Assembly: GCA_963739985.1 (NCBI GenBank)
Contig: CAVUCE010000007.1
Span: 62,001-126,000 of the forward strand
Origin: CAVUCE01 sp963739985
Lineage (GTDB): Bacteria; Bacteroidota; Ignavibacteria; Ignavibacteriales; Ignavibacteriaceae
DNA: 64,000 nucleotides
Direction: 5' to 3'
Shown: positions 17,984 to 26,442 of the stretch, piece by piece
Position numbering within the stretch: the stretch's first letter is position 1
Layout: every line of letters begins with the position of its first letter
Notes under the pieces: model-generated
What the model saw: the letters and a program-made list of their open reading frames with translations, nothing else
Told to the model about the DNA's origin: nothing
Database searches by the model: none
Program-made: the position numbers and the translations under genes

Positions 17984-18715
17984 GTGAAGAAAAATATTTT
18001 GTCAGAGAAAAAATTATATATAGAAGGAATTTACAATTATTGTGATCGTTGGTGTGAGGTATGCGAATATACTTCAAACTGTTTGCTCTTTACGAATGAA
18101 TCTAAAATGATTGCGGAAGAAATATTGAGCAGCAATGACATGATCGAAGTGGAAGAAGAATTTGAAGAGGATGAAGATTTTATTGATGAAATAGAAGAAG
18201 AATTTTTTGTTGATGATGATCCTGAGGATGACTTTAAAATTGACGGAAAAGATAACGAACCAACTCAATTAGAAAATATCGCCCAGAATTACTTTAAAAC
18301 ATCGATAGTATTTATTAAACAAGTTCATGAATTCTTTAAAGTTGAAGATGTTTCCTCAGTTAATAAATTTAAATTAGAAAATGAAATAGCTTACCGGGAT
18401 TTTGAAATTTTCTCAAGGTATTGTGGTTTAATAGGTGCTAAATTATCAAGAGCCACCTACGGAAAAAAAGAGTTGCAAAACAATGATTATTTAGACACTG
18501 AAGAATTTTTACGCGATGATATGAACGGAAGCGCAAAAATCGCAATCATTGTTATTCAAAGCTCAATCCGCTCATTGAACAATCTATTAAGTATTTTGCC
18601 AAAATTCGGAAACAAGATAGAAGAATTATTAGTCCTTTTAGGCAGATTATTAAATGATACCGAAAAAGAATTCCCGGAATACAAAAATTTTAAAAGACCC
18701 GGGTTTGATGATTAA
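17984..18715 (+). CDS. conserved hypothetical protein with CX3CX2CX5C motif
   Basis: 243 residues, function unknown. The N-terminus carries IYNYCDRWCEVCEYTSNC (C20, C24, C27, C33), a compact metal-binding-type cluster that recurs in uncharacterised Bacteroidota proteins as I recall. A very acidic stretch covers residues about 48-85. The C-terminal half is helical, with IAIIVIQSSIRSLNNLLSILP. The likely start is the GTG at 17984; a TTG at 17999 would remove five residues and leave AAGGTGA as a ribosome binding site. A zinc or iron-sulfur ligand role is inference. Confidence 0.75.
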   Translation: MKKNILSEKKLYIEGIYNYCDRWCEVCEYTSNCLLFTNESKMIAEEILSSNDMIEVEEEFEEDEDFIDEIEEEFFVDDDPEDDFKIDGKDNEPTQLENIAQNYFKTSIVFIKQVHEFFKVEDVSSVNKFKLENEIAYRDFEIFSRYCGLIGAKLSRATYGKKELQNNDYLDTEEFLRDDMNGSAKIAIIVIQSSIRSLNNLLSILPKFGNKIEELLVLLGRLLNDTEKEFPEYKNFKRPGFDD

Positions 18716-18733
18716 TTAAACGTAAATCATAAT

Positions 18734-19165
18734 TTAAGATTTTTCTTTATTCATTCTTTCCATTTCCTCTTTTGTTACATCTTTTACATGTGTCGCAATC
18801 CACCACGAATTTCCAAAAGGATCTTTAACCCCGGCATTTCTATCACCGTAAAATTGATCCGCGGGTTCCACTAATGATATTGCTCCGTGACTTAATGCTT
18901 TATTATAAACATCATCTGTATCTTCCATATATACATAGATCATAGCTGGCATTGGAGGGTAATCTTCGGATGCTTTGCCCATCATTATTACAGAGTCTCC
19001 GATTCTGCATTCAGCATGATTAATTGTTCCGTCTTCCAATTCCATCAATTCTGTAATTTTGGCATTAAATACTTTTGTTAGAAAATCCAGCTGCTGAGAT
19101 ACATTATTTACAATAAGGTAAGGAATTACTCGAGGGAAGTTATCCGGTATTGGATTTACTGCCAT
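18734..19165 (-). CDS. VOC (glyoxalase/bleomycin resistance) family protein, PhnB-like
   Basis: 143 residues with the two beta-alpha-beta-beta-beta modules of the vicinal oxygen chelate superfamily. IPYLIVNNVSQQLDFLTKVFNA opens the first half and FYGDRNAGVKDPFGNSWWIATH closes the second. The latter is the PhnB/YdcF-like signature 'yGdR.g.v.DPfGh.W.iath'. His in the usual 'DPFGH' is Asn here. Substrate unknown. It stands alone, convergent with the Cys-motif gene. Confidence 0.88.
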   Translation of the reverse strand: MAVNPIPDNFPRVIPYLIVNNVSQQLDFLTKVFNAKITELMELEDGTINHAECRIGDSVIMMGKASEDYPPMPAMIYVYMEDTDDVYNKALSHGAISLVEPADQFYGDRNAGVKDPFGNSWWIATHVKDVTKEEMERMNKEKS

Positions 19166-19253
19166 TTGATCACCTTTATCCTTTTATTAAAGTTGATTTA
19201 TTATAGCGGAGTATTTTCGGTTCAAATCTAAGTTATTATAATTCAAAATAAAA

Positions 19254-19724
19254 TTATTTTCCACCCATCTTTAAAATTTCCTCCCACTCATTTTTTTCAA
19301 CCGGCATAACAGAAAGCCTGTTCCCGCGCTGAACAAGCTTCATATTTTTGAGTTTAGGATTATCCTTTATTTCTTGAAGAGTTACCGGATTCTTGAATAG
19401 CTTTTTAAATTTGATATCAATCATTATCCATGTAGGCTTTTCAGGGTTCGCTTTCGGATCGTAATGTTTATCTTCAGGATCGAATTGTGTATGATCAGGA
19501 TAGCCTTCTCTCACAATTTCACAACTTCCCACAACCGCGTTTGGTTCTGTATTACTGTGATAAAATAAAACTTCATCACCTTTTTTCATATCGTCACGCA
19601 TAAAATTTCTTGCTTGATAATTCCTTACACCGTCCCAAAAAGTTATTTGATCTTTGCTCTTTTTCAAATCTTCGATAGAAAATACACTAGGTTCGGATTT
19701 TACCAGCCAGTATTTTTTTGCCAT
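19254..19724 (-). CDS. EVE domain-containing protein
   Basis: 156 residues from the ATG at 19724, chosen because AAGG precedes it and YWLVKSEPSVFSIEDL is the invariant N-terminus of the family. An upstream in-frame TTG at 19739 is not preferred. The EVE fold (PUA-like) is seen in WDGVRNYQARNFMRDDMKKGDEVLFYHSNTEPNAVVGSCEIV and the end RLSVMPVEKNEWEEIL. EVE proteins are thought to bind modified bases (for example 5-hydroxymethylcytosine or related) and relate to YTH domains. It lies 33 bp after the methyltransferase gene on the same strand, so it may be the third gene of the restriction-modification operon; it could also be an independent housekeeping gene. Confidence 0.92.
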   Translation of the reverse strand: MAKKYWLVKSEPSVFSIEDLKKSKDQITFWDGVRNYQARNFMRDDMKKGDEVLFYHSNTEPNAVVGSCEIVREGYPDHTQFDPEDKHYDPKANPEKPTWIMIDIKFKKLFKNPVTLQEIKDNPKLKNMKLVQRGNRLSVMPVEKNEWEEILKMGGK

Positions 19725-19757
19725 TTGTTTCCTTATCAAACTATTTTGTGATGAATA

Positions 19758-20444
19758 TTATTTATTTAGCTTATAACCTGATTTTTCTTCTAATAATGAA
19801 AGCTGAGACGAGTTAATACTTCCATTTGAATTATGCTTATAAGTAGGCCAATCAGGTTCATAGTTTTCTTTTTGATTACCCCACGCTGTCCAATTTTTCT
19901 TTTTCCCTCTAGCAAATAATTCCAAAAATGGCCCAGGACTACAATTCTCTATAATTTCGAATAATTCATCAGGTTTACGGGAATGTTCCCGTTTTCTAGA
20001 AGAAATAATGTTTACTTGAGAACGACCCGGTTGAAGAGTTCTTCCTTTGCCCTTAATGCCAAATAATACCATTTCGGTTACATTCCTAAAATAAAACCCT
20101 ACTCCTCTTCCATCTGGACCACCATCTTTTCTAATTTTATACCAAATTATATTTGTCTTATACGTGAATCCCCATTTTTTCATTGTTTCTAATCCTTCTG
20201 CCAGCAAAGCATTTGGAACCCATAAATAGAGATGACAATTATCATCAGCGACGGAATTTACTGGAATATCAAGAATTTCTTGCAATGAGAGAGTTGGATA
20301 TCTAGCAAGTCTTTTATGTTCTGGTGCTACCTTACCCGTGCTATTTTGAAAACGCCAGGGTGGATCCGCCAATATAGTTCTGTATTTGCCTTTTATTTCT
20401 TGTGCAAAATCTTGTGCAGCGGTACTATTAATATTCTTCATCAT
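19758..20444 (-). CDS. MT-A70 family DNA adenine methyltransferase (type II R-M)
   Basis: 228 residues. The catalytic motif DPPW is at residues 27-30 (YRTILADPPWRFQ), followed by LYLWVPNALLAEGLETMKKWGFTYKTNIIWYK and the S-adenosylmethionine-side block KPDELFEIIENCSPGPFLELFARG. This is the MT-A70 family, which includes bacterial N6-adenine methylases such as M.MunI. Its ATG overlaps the stop of the upstream nuclease gene as ATGA, so the pair is translationally coupled. Expected role: protects host sites from the nuclease. The target sequence cannot be read from the gene. Confidence 0.9.
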   Translation of the reverse strand: MMKNINSTAAQDFAQEIKGKYRTILADPPWRFQNSTGKVAPEHKRLARYPTLSLQEILDIPVNSVADDNCHLYLWVPNALLAEGLETMKKWGFTYKTNIIWYKIRKDGGPDGRGVGFYFRNVTEMVLFGIKGKGRTLQPGRSQVNIISSRKREHSRKPDELFEIIENCSPGPFLELFARGKKKNWTAWGNQKENYEPDWPTYKHNSNGSINSSQLSLLEEKSGYKLNK

Positions 20445-21031
20445 AACTCCTTATCATACAAAGTTTTTTTTATTCCAAAAACTAAAAGTGGACAACCACC
20501 TCCACTTCCTCCTTGAACTCTTGGAAGTAATTTCCCAATATGAGTTGTTGAAGCTCCATAGGAAGAACCTCTGCCCAAGCCATTAAAAATTTCTTGCAAT
20601 GCATCACAACGTGTAATTATAATTCCGACGCTTATTGCCCTTAACTCAAACAATAATCTAAAATTATTTAGATCACGATCAAAAAATGGATCTTTATTAT
20701 TCCATTCTATTTCTAAGGCGATCCTATTTTTATAACAATCGATTTGATGAGTCGGTGAAAGATTCTCCACTCCATCAACAACCATTTTGGTATCGAATGC
20801 TTTTTCAGACCAACCTTTAGCTGTTAAACTAGTATCAAAATATTCTGCAACTTTTGATTTGCGACCACCTCCTACAGTTATCCAACTCTTTTTCAGCTTA
20901 AAGCTTTTTAAGGTTTCAATCAAGTCCTTCCATTCATCACGGAAATCGCCATTTAAAATAGTTATAGCATGTTTCCATTCATGAATTTCATAGTTCTCTT
21001 TGATAAATTCCGGTAGTAATTCTATTGCCAT
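20441..21031 (-). CDS. type II restriction endonuclease, BglII/BstYI-like
   Basis: 196 residues. The central block HQIDCYKNRIALEIEWNN then KDPFFDRDLNNFRLLFEL matches the BglII/BstYI endonuclease family. The catalytic spacing D98-X8-E107-X-E109 fits D-X8-E-X-Q of BglII, but the third residue is Glu. The C-terminus has a Ser/Gly-rich segment (GLGRGSSYGASTTHIGKLLPRVQGG) often seen in this family. It cuts double-stranded DNA at a short palindrome; GATC-centred specificity would be the family guess, not a sequence-derived fact. It is the first gene of the nuclease-methylase pair; a TAAATTTG -7-like element is at 21097-21104 on the minus strand. Confidence 0.85.
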   Translation of the reverse strand: MAIELLPEFIKENYEIHEWKHAITILNGDFRDEWKDLIETLKSFKLKKSWITVGGGRKSKVAEYFDTSLTAKGWSEKAFDTKMVVDGVENLSPTHQIDCYKNRIALEIEWNNKDPFFDRDLNNFRLLFELRAISVGIIITRCDALQEIFNGLGRGSSYGASTTHIGKLLPRVQGGSGGGCPLLVFGIKKTLYDKEL

Positions 21032-21258
21032 TATATACTTTTAGATTAGTTCTAGAATATTTCTCTAAATTTGGTTTTTGGTGATAAATATAAAGGCAAA
21101 TTTATATAATTAAATCTCTAATTGGTAATTAGTTTGTAAAAATATTGAATTGTTTTGCCAATGATTTGTACTAAAATTATCAAAATCTTTTATATACATT
21201 TTAATAAATTGATATTCTTTTGAGCCTAACCTATATTAACACAATGAAAGTTGGAAGT

Positions 21259-21915
21259 ATGAAAACCAGAATAATTTTTTATTTAATAATATTATCATCG
21301 TTTCTTTTCCCGCAAGAGCAGGGAAATTTTCAGATTGCCAGGCTGAAATATGATGGTGGTGGCGATTGGTATAATGGTCAAACAGAGGAACCGAATCTTC
21401 TCAATTTTATAAAAGCGCATACAAATATAAAGGTAAAACCGGAATATACTTTTGTAGATATTAATTCCGATGAAATTTTTTCATATCCGTTTTTATTTAT
21501 GACTGGACATGGAAATATTGTGTTTACTTCTGATCAAGTTGATAGACTGAGGAAATATTTGGAAGCAGGCGGTTTTCTTTTCGTAGATGACGATTACGGT
21601 TTGGACAAATCTTTTAGACGCGAAATTAAAAAAGTTTTTCCGGATAAAGAATTAACCGAACTTCCTTTTAATTACGGTATGTATCACGACTTTTATGAAT
21701 TCCCCAACGGCGTTCCCAAAACTCATGAACACAACGGTAAACCGCCGCAGGGATTTGGAATTTTTTTAGGAAAACGGTTGGCAGTTTATTATACCTACGA
21801 ATCGAATCCTAGTGACGGCTGGGATGATCCTGATGTGCATAAAGATCCGGAAGCGAAAAGGCAAGAAGCTCTTAAATTTGGAACTAATATGATTATTTGG
21901 GCTTTAACAAATTAG
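21259..21915 (+). CDS. DUF4159 domain-containing secreted protein
   Basis: 218 residues from the ATG at 21259, which gives a clean signal peptide (MKTRIIFYLIILSSFLFPQ). In-frame starts at 21220 and 21244 are possible but add residues before it. Family blocks: FQIARLKYDGGGDWYNG, YPFLFMTGHGNIVFTSDQVDRLRKYLEAGGFLFVDDDYG, and NYGMYHDFYEFPNGVPKTHEHNG. DUF4159 has a class I glutamine-amidotransferase-like fold and usually sits in BatA/MoxR/DUF58/DUF4175 clusters of unknown envelope function. The DUF4175 gene follows at 20 bp, fitting this pattern. Confidence 0.88.
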   Translation: MKTRIIFYLIILSSFLFPQEQGNFQIARLKYDGGGDWYNGQTEEPNLLNFIKAHTNIKVKPEYTFVDINSDEIFSYPFLFMTGHGNIVFTSDQVDRLRKYLEAGGFLFVDDDYGLDKSFRREIKKVFPDKELTELPFNYGMYHDFYEFPNGVPKTHEHNGKPPQGFGIFLGKRLAVYYTYESNPSDGWDDPDVHKDPEAKRQEALKFGTNMIIWALTN

Positions 21916-21935
21916 AAAGTGATTTTATTATAAAC

Positions 21936-24900
21936 ATGTTCAAAGAATCAAAATATTACCAGGAAATTATTGAAAAGCTTGAAAAATTAACTAAGCGTGA
22001 GTATAAAAACTATGCGTTATTAGGTTTTCAAATTGCATTAATGTTTACTTTGTTGGTCTTTTTAACATTTTCGTTTATCGAGCTTTTTATTCACTCAAGC
22101 GGATTTATACGAACTATATTTTTTAGTGTTTTCATACTTTTGGCTATTGTAACTTTTGTTGTCTTATTCGTTATACCATTCTTAAAATCATTTAATTTAT
22201 TTAGAAAAACAGATTATCAAAAAGTTGCTGAGAAAGTCGGTAGAAATTTTCCTGAGATAAAAGATGACTTATTAAACGCAATGCAATTAGTTTCCGGTGA
22301 AGATTCTGAGAAAGTTTATTCGCACGGTTTAATAGATGCTGCGTTTCAAAATATTTATAAACGGACAAAGGAAATAAAATTTGAATCTATAGTTAATTTT
22401 AAAAAAGCCAAAGAACTTGCCTACTATTCAAGTGGAACAGCGTTGTTATTTATACTGCTTGTATTTTTTGTCCCATCACTTAATGCCAGTGCAACCAGAT
22501 TAATTGAGTTTAATAAAGAGTTTGTTCAACCGCCAAAATTTATCATTAAGGTACAACCTGGCAATACTCAAATTACAAAAGGCGATGATGTTTTAATAAC
22601 AGTTGAGATTGAAGGAGATAAACCGAAAGAATTATTTTTAGAAACAAAAAACAGTGAGCAAACCGGATTTCAAAAGGAACAAATATTAGCAGATTCTTTA
22701 GGACGGTTCAACTTTAAAATTAAAACCATAAGATCCTCGTTCCAATATTATGTTTCATCAGGAGATATAAAAAGCAATAAATATAAAGTAGAAGTTGTTG
22801 ATCGACCGATTGTAAAATCACTTGACTTGAAAATTATTTCGCCTTCGTACACAAAAATTCCGCCGGTAATTCAAAAAGACAATGGAAATGTTACGGCTCT
22901 TGTCGGTAGTAATGTCGATATAAATATTTCTTCAACAAAGAAAATTACTCAAGCTTATTTATTCTTTTCAGATTCTAGCAAAAAGGAACTTAGTGTTTCC
23001 AATAATAATGCAAACGGCAAATTTGTTGTAAAAAATGATAAAAATTATCAAATTAGAATTGTTGACGAAAACCAAAATGAAAATATTTCCCCGATAAATT
23101 ATTCCGTAAAAGTTTTATACGATGCTTATCCCGGTATTGAAATTATTGAACCAAATGAAAACACATCACTTCCCAACGATAATCGTGTTCCGCTTGAAAC
23201 AAAAGTAACCGATGATTATGGTTTTACAAAATTGCTATTGTATTATCGTCTTTCTTCTTCAAAGTATGAACAACCGCAAAAAGATTTTAAATCAATCGAA
23301 ATTCCTTTCACTAAAAATGTTACGGAAGCAGATGTAAAATATATATGGAACTTAACTCAATTAAACTTAGCAACTGAGGATGTAGTAACATATTATCTGG
23401 AAATTTTTGATAATGATATTATAAGCGGTCCAAAATCAACAAAATCACCATTGTTTAATTTAAGAGTTCCGACACTTGATGAGATTTTGTCTAAAGCCGA
23501 TAATACTCAAAACAAAAGTACGGATAAGTTGCAAGAAAGTTTAAAACAAGCTGAAGAACTGAAACAGGAGCTTCAAGAAATTTCTCAAACTATGAAGCAG
23601 AATAAAAAGGAATTAAGCTGGGACGAGAAACAGAAGATTCAGCAGGCTATGGATAAATTTGAGAATCTGCAGAAGCAAGTTAGTGATGTAAAAAAACAAT
23701 TAGACAAAATGCAGCAGGAATTGAAACAAAATAATTTGCTCTCAAAAGAAACATTGCAAAAATACATGGAACTGCAAAAGTTATTTAAAGAGTTAAATAA
23801 TGATGAAATGAAAAAAGCTCTTGAGAAAATGCAAGATGCGCTTCAAAGTATGATGCGTCAGCAATCGCAAGAAGCAATGGAAAATTTTAAAATGAACGAA
23901 GATGCTTTTAAGAAAAGTATTGAGCGGACAATGAATTTGCTGAAAAGAATTCAAGTTGCGCAGAAAGTAGATGAACTTCAGAAAAGAGTTGAGCAAATTG
24001 CTAAGGATCAGGAAAGTTTGAAGAAAGAGACAAGTGATAATAATCTGCAAAATCAGGATGAAAATAAGCAGATGAACGAAAAACAAAATGATATTAAAAA
24101 CAATTTGGATGAGCTTTCCAAGCAAATGGATGAACTAAATAAAAAAATGAGTGAGCTAAAAGATTTACCAAAAGATCAGTTGGAAAAATTACAATCGGAG
24201 TTTCAAAAGCAGCAGAATCAAAAATTATCAGAGCAGGCATCTCAAAATATTCAGCAACAACAAAAGCAACAAGCGATGCAAAATCAGCAGCAAATAGCTC
24301 AAAATATGAAGCAAATGCAGAAGAATATTCAATCTATGCAGCAATCAATGCAACAGCAAAATCAAATACAAAATTTTAAAGATATGATGCGACTAACTGA
24401 TAATCTGGTTACACTTTCTAAGCAGCAAGAAGAATTGAAAAACGAATCTAAAAATTTGGATCCAAGTTCATCTTCTTTTAACCAAAATGCTCAAAAACAA
24501 AATGATATTCAGAAAAATCTTGATAATATAATGCAGCAGCTTTCAAAAATATCTCAGAAAACTTTTGCAATCACACCGGAAATGGGAAAAGCATTGGGTG
24601 ATGCTAAAAAGAACATGAATAAAGCGATTGAACAAATGCAAAATAGAAACGGGAACTCTGCGTCGTCAAATCAAGGTGATGCTATGAAATCGTTAAACCA
24701 AGCTGCGGCAATGTTAAAATCTTCTATGGAATCGATGATGCAGGGAGGCGGACAAGGCGGTGGAATGATGTCTCTGATGCAGCAGTTAGGTAAAATGTCG
24801 GGACAACAAATGGGCATCAACAATTTATCACAAATGCTGCAGCAATCTATGCATGGTAAAATGAGCATGGAGCAAAGAGCGCAAATGCAAAAGTTAGGTC

Positions 24901-25325
24901 AGCAGCAAGAGCTTGTTAGAAAATCACTTGAGCAACTTAACAAAGAAGCTCAGCTTTCCGGACAATCAAAAAAAATTCCCGCTGACCTGCAAGAAATTGC
25001 TAAACAAATGCAAGAGGTTGTTACCAATATGAAAAGTGATGACCTGAACGACAAAACAACACAACTTCAAGAAAAAATACTTTCAAAATTATTGGATGCG
25101 CAGCGCTCGGTGAATGAACGAGATTATGAAAAAGAAAGAGAAGCAAAAACAGGTGAAGATATTCAAAGAAAATCTCCTGCCGATTTGAATTTTTCTTTAG
25201 ATAAAGACAAAGATAAGTTAAAAGATGCTTTGAATAAAGCTGTTAGGGAAGGTTATAGCAAGGATTATCAAGATCTTATTAGAAAATATTACGAGGCTCT
25301 TCAAAAGCAGACAAATAATAATTAA
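21936..25325 (+). CDS. DUF4175-like large membrane protein with Gln/Met-rich coiled coil
   Basis: 1129 residues from the ATG at 21936, chosen because it removes overlap with DUF4159 and starts the conserved N-terminus (MFKESKYYQEIIEKLEKL). Membrane helices lie near residues 30-55, 65-90 and 175-195. An Ig-like extracytoplasmic region covers about 200-525 (PGNTQITKGDDVLITVEIEGD; YPGIEIIEPNENTSLPNDN). From about 530 to the end it is one long coiled coil very rich in Gln, Met, Lys and Asn (MQQQNQIQ, MMQGGGQGGGMMSLMQQ), as in DUF4175 proteins. Function unknown; association with BatA/vWA proteins suggests an envelope stress or surface assembly. Its stop overlaps the convergent CDF gene by 4 bp. 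Confidence 0.85.
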   Translation: MFKESKYYQEIIEKLEKLTKREYKNYALLGFQIALMFTLLVFLTFSFIELFIHSSGFIRTIFFSVFILLAIVTFVVLFVIPFLKSFNLFRKTDYQKVAEKVGRNFPEIKDDLLNAMQLVSGEDSEKVYSHGLIDAAFQNIYKRTKEIKFESIVNFKKAKELAYYSSGTALLFILLVFFVPSLNASATRLIEFNKEFVQPPKFIIKVQPGNTQITKGDDVLITVEIEGDKPKELFLETKNSEQTGFQKEQILADSLGRFNFKIKTIRSSFQYYVSSGDIKSNKYKVEVVDRPIVKSLDLKIISPSYTKIPPVIQKDNGNVTALVGSNVDINISSTKKITQAYLFFSDSSKKELSVSNNNANGKFVVKNDKNYQIRIVDENQNENISPINYSVKVLYDAYPGIEIIEPNENTSLPNDNRVPLETKVTDDYGFTKLLLYYRLSSSKYEQPQKDFKSIEIPFTKNVTEADVKYIWNLTQLNLATEDVVTYYLEIFDNDIISGPKSTKSPLFNLRVPTLDEILSKADNTQNKSTDKLQESLKQAEELKQELQEISQTMKQNKKELSWDEKQKIQQAMDKFENLQKQVSDVKKQLDKMQQELKQNNLLSKETLQKYMELQKLFKELNNDEMKKALEKMQDALQSMMRQQSQEAMENFKMNEDAFKKSIERTMNLLKRIQVAQKVDELQKRVEQIAKDQESLKKETSDNNLQNQDENKQMNEKQNDIKNNLDELSKQMDELNKKMSELKDLPKDQLEKLQSEFQKQQNQKLSEQASQNIQQQQKQQAMQNQQQIAQNMKQMQKNIQSMQQSMQQQNQIQNFKDMMRLTDNLVTLSKQQEELKNESKNLDPSSSSFNQNAQKQNDIQKNLDNIMQQLSKISQKTFAITPEMGKALGDAKKNMNKAIEQMQNRNGNSASSNQGDAMKSLNQAAAMLKSSMESMMQGGGQGGGMMSLMQQLGKMSGQQMGINNLSQMLQQSMHGKMSMEQRAQMQKLGQQQELVRKSLEQLNKEAQLSGQSKKIPADLQEIAKQMQEVVTNMKSDDLNDKTTQLQEKILSKLLDAQRSVNERDYEKEREAKTGEDIQRKSPADLNFSLDKDKDKLKDALNKAVREGYSKDYQDLIRKYYEALQKQTNNN

Positions 25326-26173
25326 ACCGGATCGATATGAACAAAAACCTGGTTTATTTCCGGTAATTTGGATATAGCAAACTGAACTTGTTTGCCGATA
25401 TCGTGTGATTCTTCAGTAGTTACTGTTTTATCTACATCAATATGAATTTCAACGTGAAATTTATTTCCAACATAATGAGATTTCAATTCATTTAACCCCC
25501 GAACTCCATCAATCTTTAAGGCAACATTTGCAATTTCTAATATCAACTCTTCACTAGCAGACTTTCCCATTAAGTAATCAATATTTTCTTTAGCTATTTG
25601 ATAACCTGATCTGAAGACAAATAACGCAATTAAGATTCCGGAAATTCCATCTATATAATTTAACCCAAGTTGCACTCCAATTAAACCAATTATGGAGAGT
25701 GAGGATGCTAGCACATCGTTTAAACTATCTATGGAACTTGCTCGCATAGCAGGACTGTTATACTTATTGCCGATACCAGATTGATATTTTGTTAAAATTA
25801 ATTTGGTGGTTATGGTAACTATTAAAATTATGTAAACCAGAGGTGTAATGTTTGTATCATACGGGGTTAAAATTCTTTTTATGGATTCTTCAATTAGATT
25901 TATTCCAACAATTGCGGTAAAAAGTGCAATTAAGAAAACGGCAATTGGCTGAGCTGCATTATGTCCAAATTGATGATCTTCATCCGGCGTTTTTAGCGAT
26001 ACCTTTACGCTATACATTATTGCAGCCGAAGAAATTATATCAGTTAGTGAATTAATTGCATCTGAAATTACAGCGATAGAATTAGAAATAATTCCGGCAA
26101 TTGCTTTGATAATGAATAAAAATATATTTACTGCAAGTGAAAGATTTGCAGCTCTCTTTAAAACTTTTGACAT
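25322..26173 (-). CDS. cation diffusion facilitator family transporter
   Basis: 283 residues with about six membrane helices. The N-terminal IISNSIAVISDAINSLTDIISSAAIMYSVKVS and DHQFGHNAAQPIAVFLIALFTAIVG carry the CDF signature with metal-ligand Asp/His positions. The last 75 residues form the cytoplasmic ferredoxin-like domain (GVRGLNELKSHYVGNKFHVEIHIDVDKTVTTEESHDIGKQVQ). It exports divalent metals (Zn2+, Fe2+, Mn2+ or similar) by proton antiport; metal preference is not evident. Confidence 0.93.
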   Translation of the reverse strand: MSKVLKRAANLSLAVNIFLFIIKAIAGIISNSIAVISDAINSLTDIISSAAIMYSVKVSLKTPDEDHQFGHNAAQPIAVFLIALFTAIVGINLIEESIKRILTPYDTNITPLVYIILIVTITTKLILTKYQSGIGNKYNSPAMRASSIDSLNDVLASSLSIIGLIGVQLGLNYIDGISGILIALFVFRSGYQIAKENIDYLMGKSASEELILEIANVALKIDGVRGLNELKSHYVGNKFHVEIHIDVDKTVTTEESHDIGKQVQFAISKLPEINQVFVHIDPV

Positions 26174-26442
26174 ATTCTTATAAAATTAAGGAAGAAGAAG
26201 TTATAATAGTAAAAATTATGCTTTTAAATAAAGGAATTATTTACCTAAATATAAGTTTTTTCTTAAACTCTTAAAATTTTGGTTTTTGCAAGAAATTTTG
26301 TTTTTTAGGTTTAGAAAATTATTAAAATGAGACAGAATATTGTTATATTTATAAAAGATTCTAACAGTTTATTTAGCCGCTCATCTAAATAGGCTTTTCT
26401 AATGGCTTTTATAAAATTTATGTCCATAAAAAGTTAATCTAA

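Noticed and set aside
23520..25100. Gln/Met-rich coding stretch as a low-complexity expansion or repeat artefact
   Set aside because: The composition is typical of DUF4175 coiled coils and there is no exact tandem repeat in the DNA.
26380..26396. CTCATCTAAATAGGCTT, found again with one mismatch at 47217-47233, as a shared regulatory site
   Set aside because: One-mismatch 17-mers are expected by chance in 64 kb of AT-rich sequence, and the downstream genes are unrelated.
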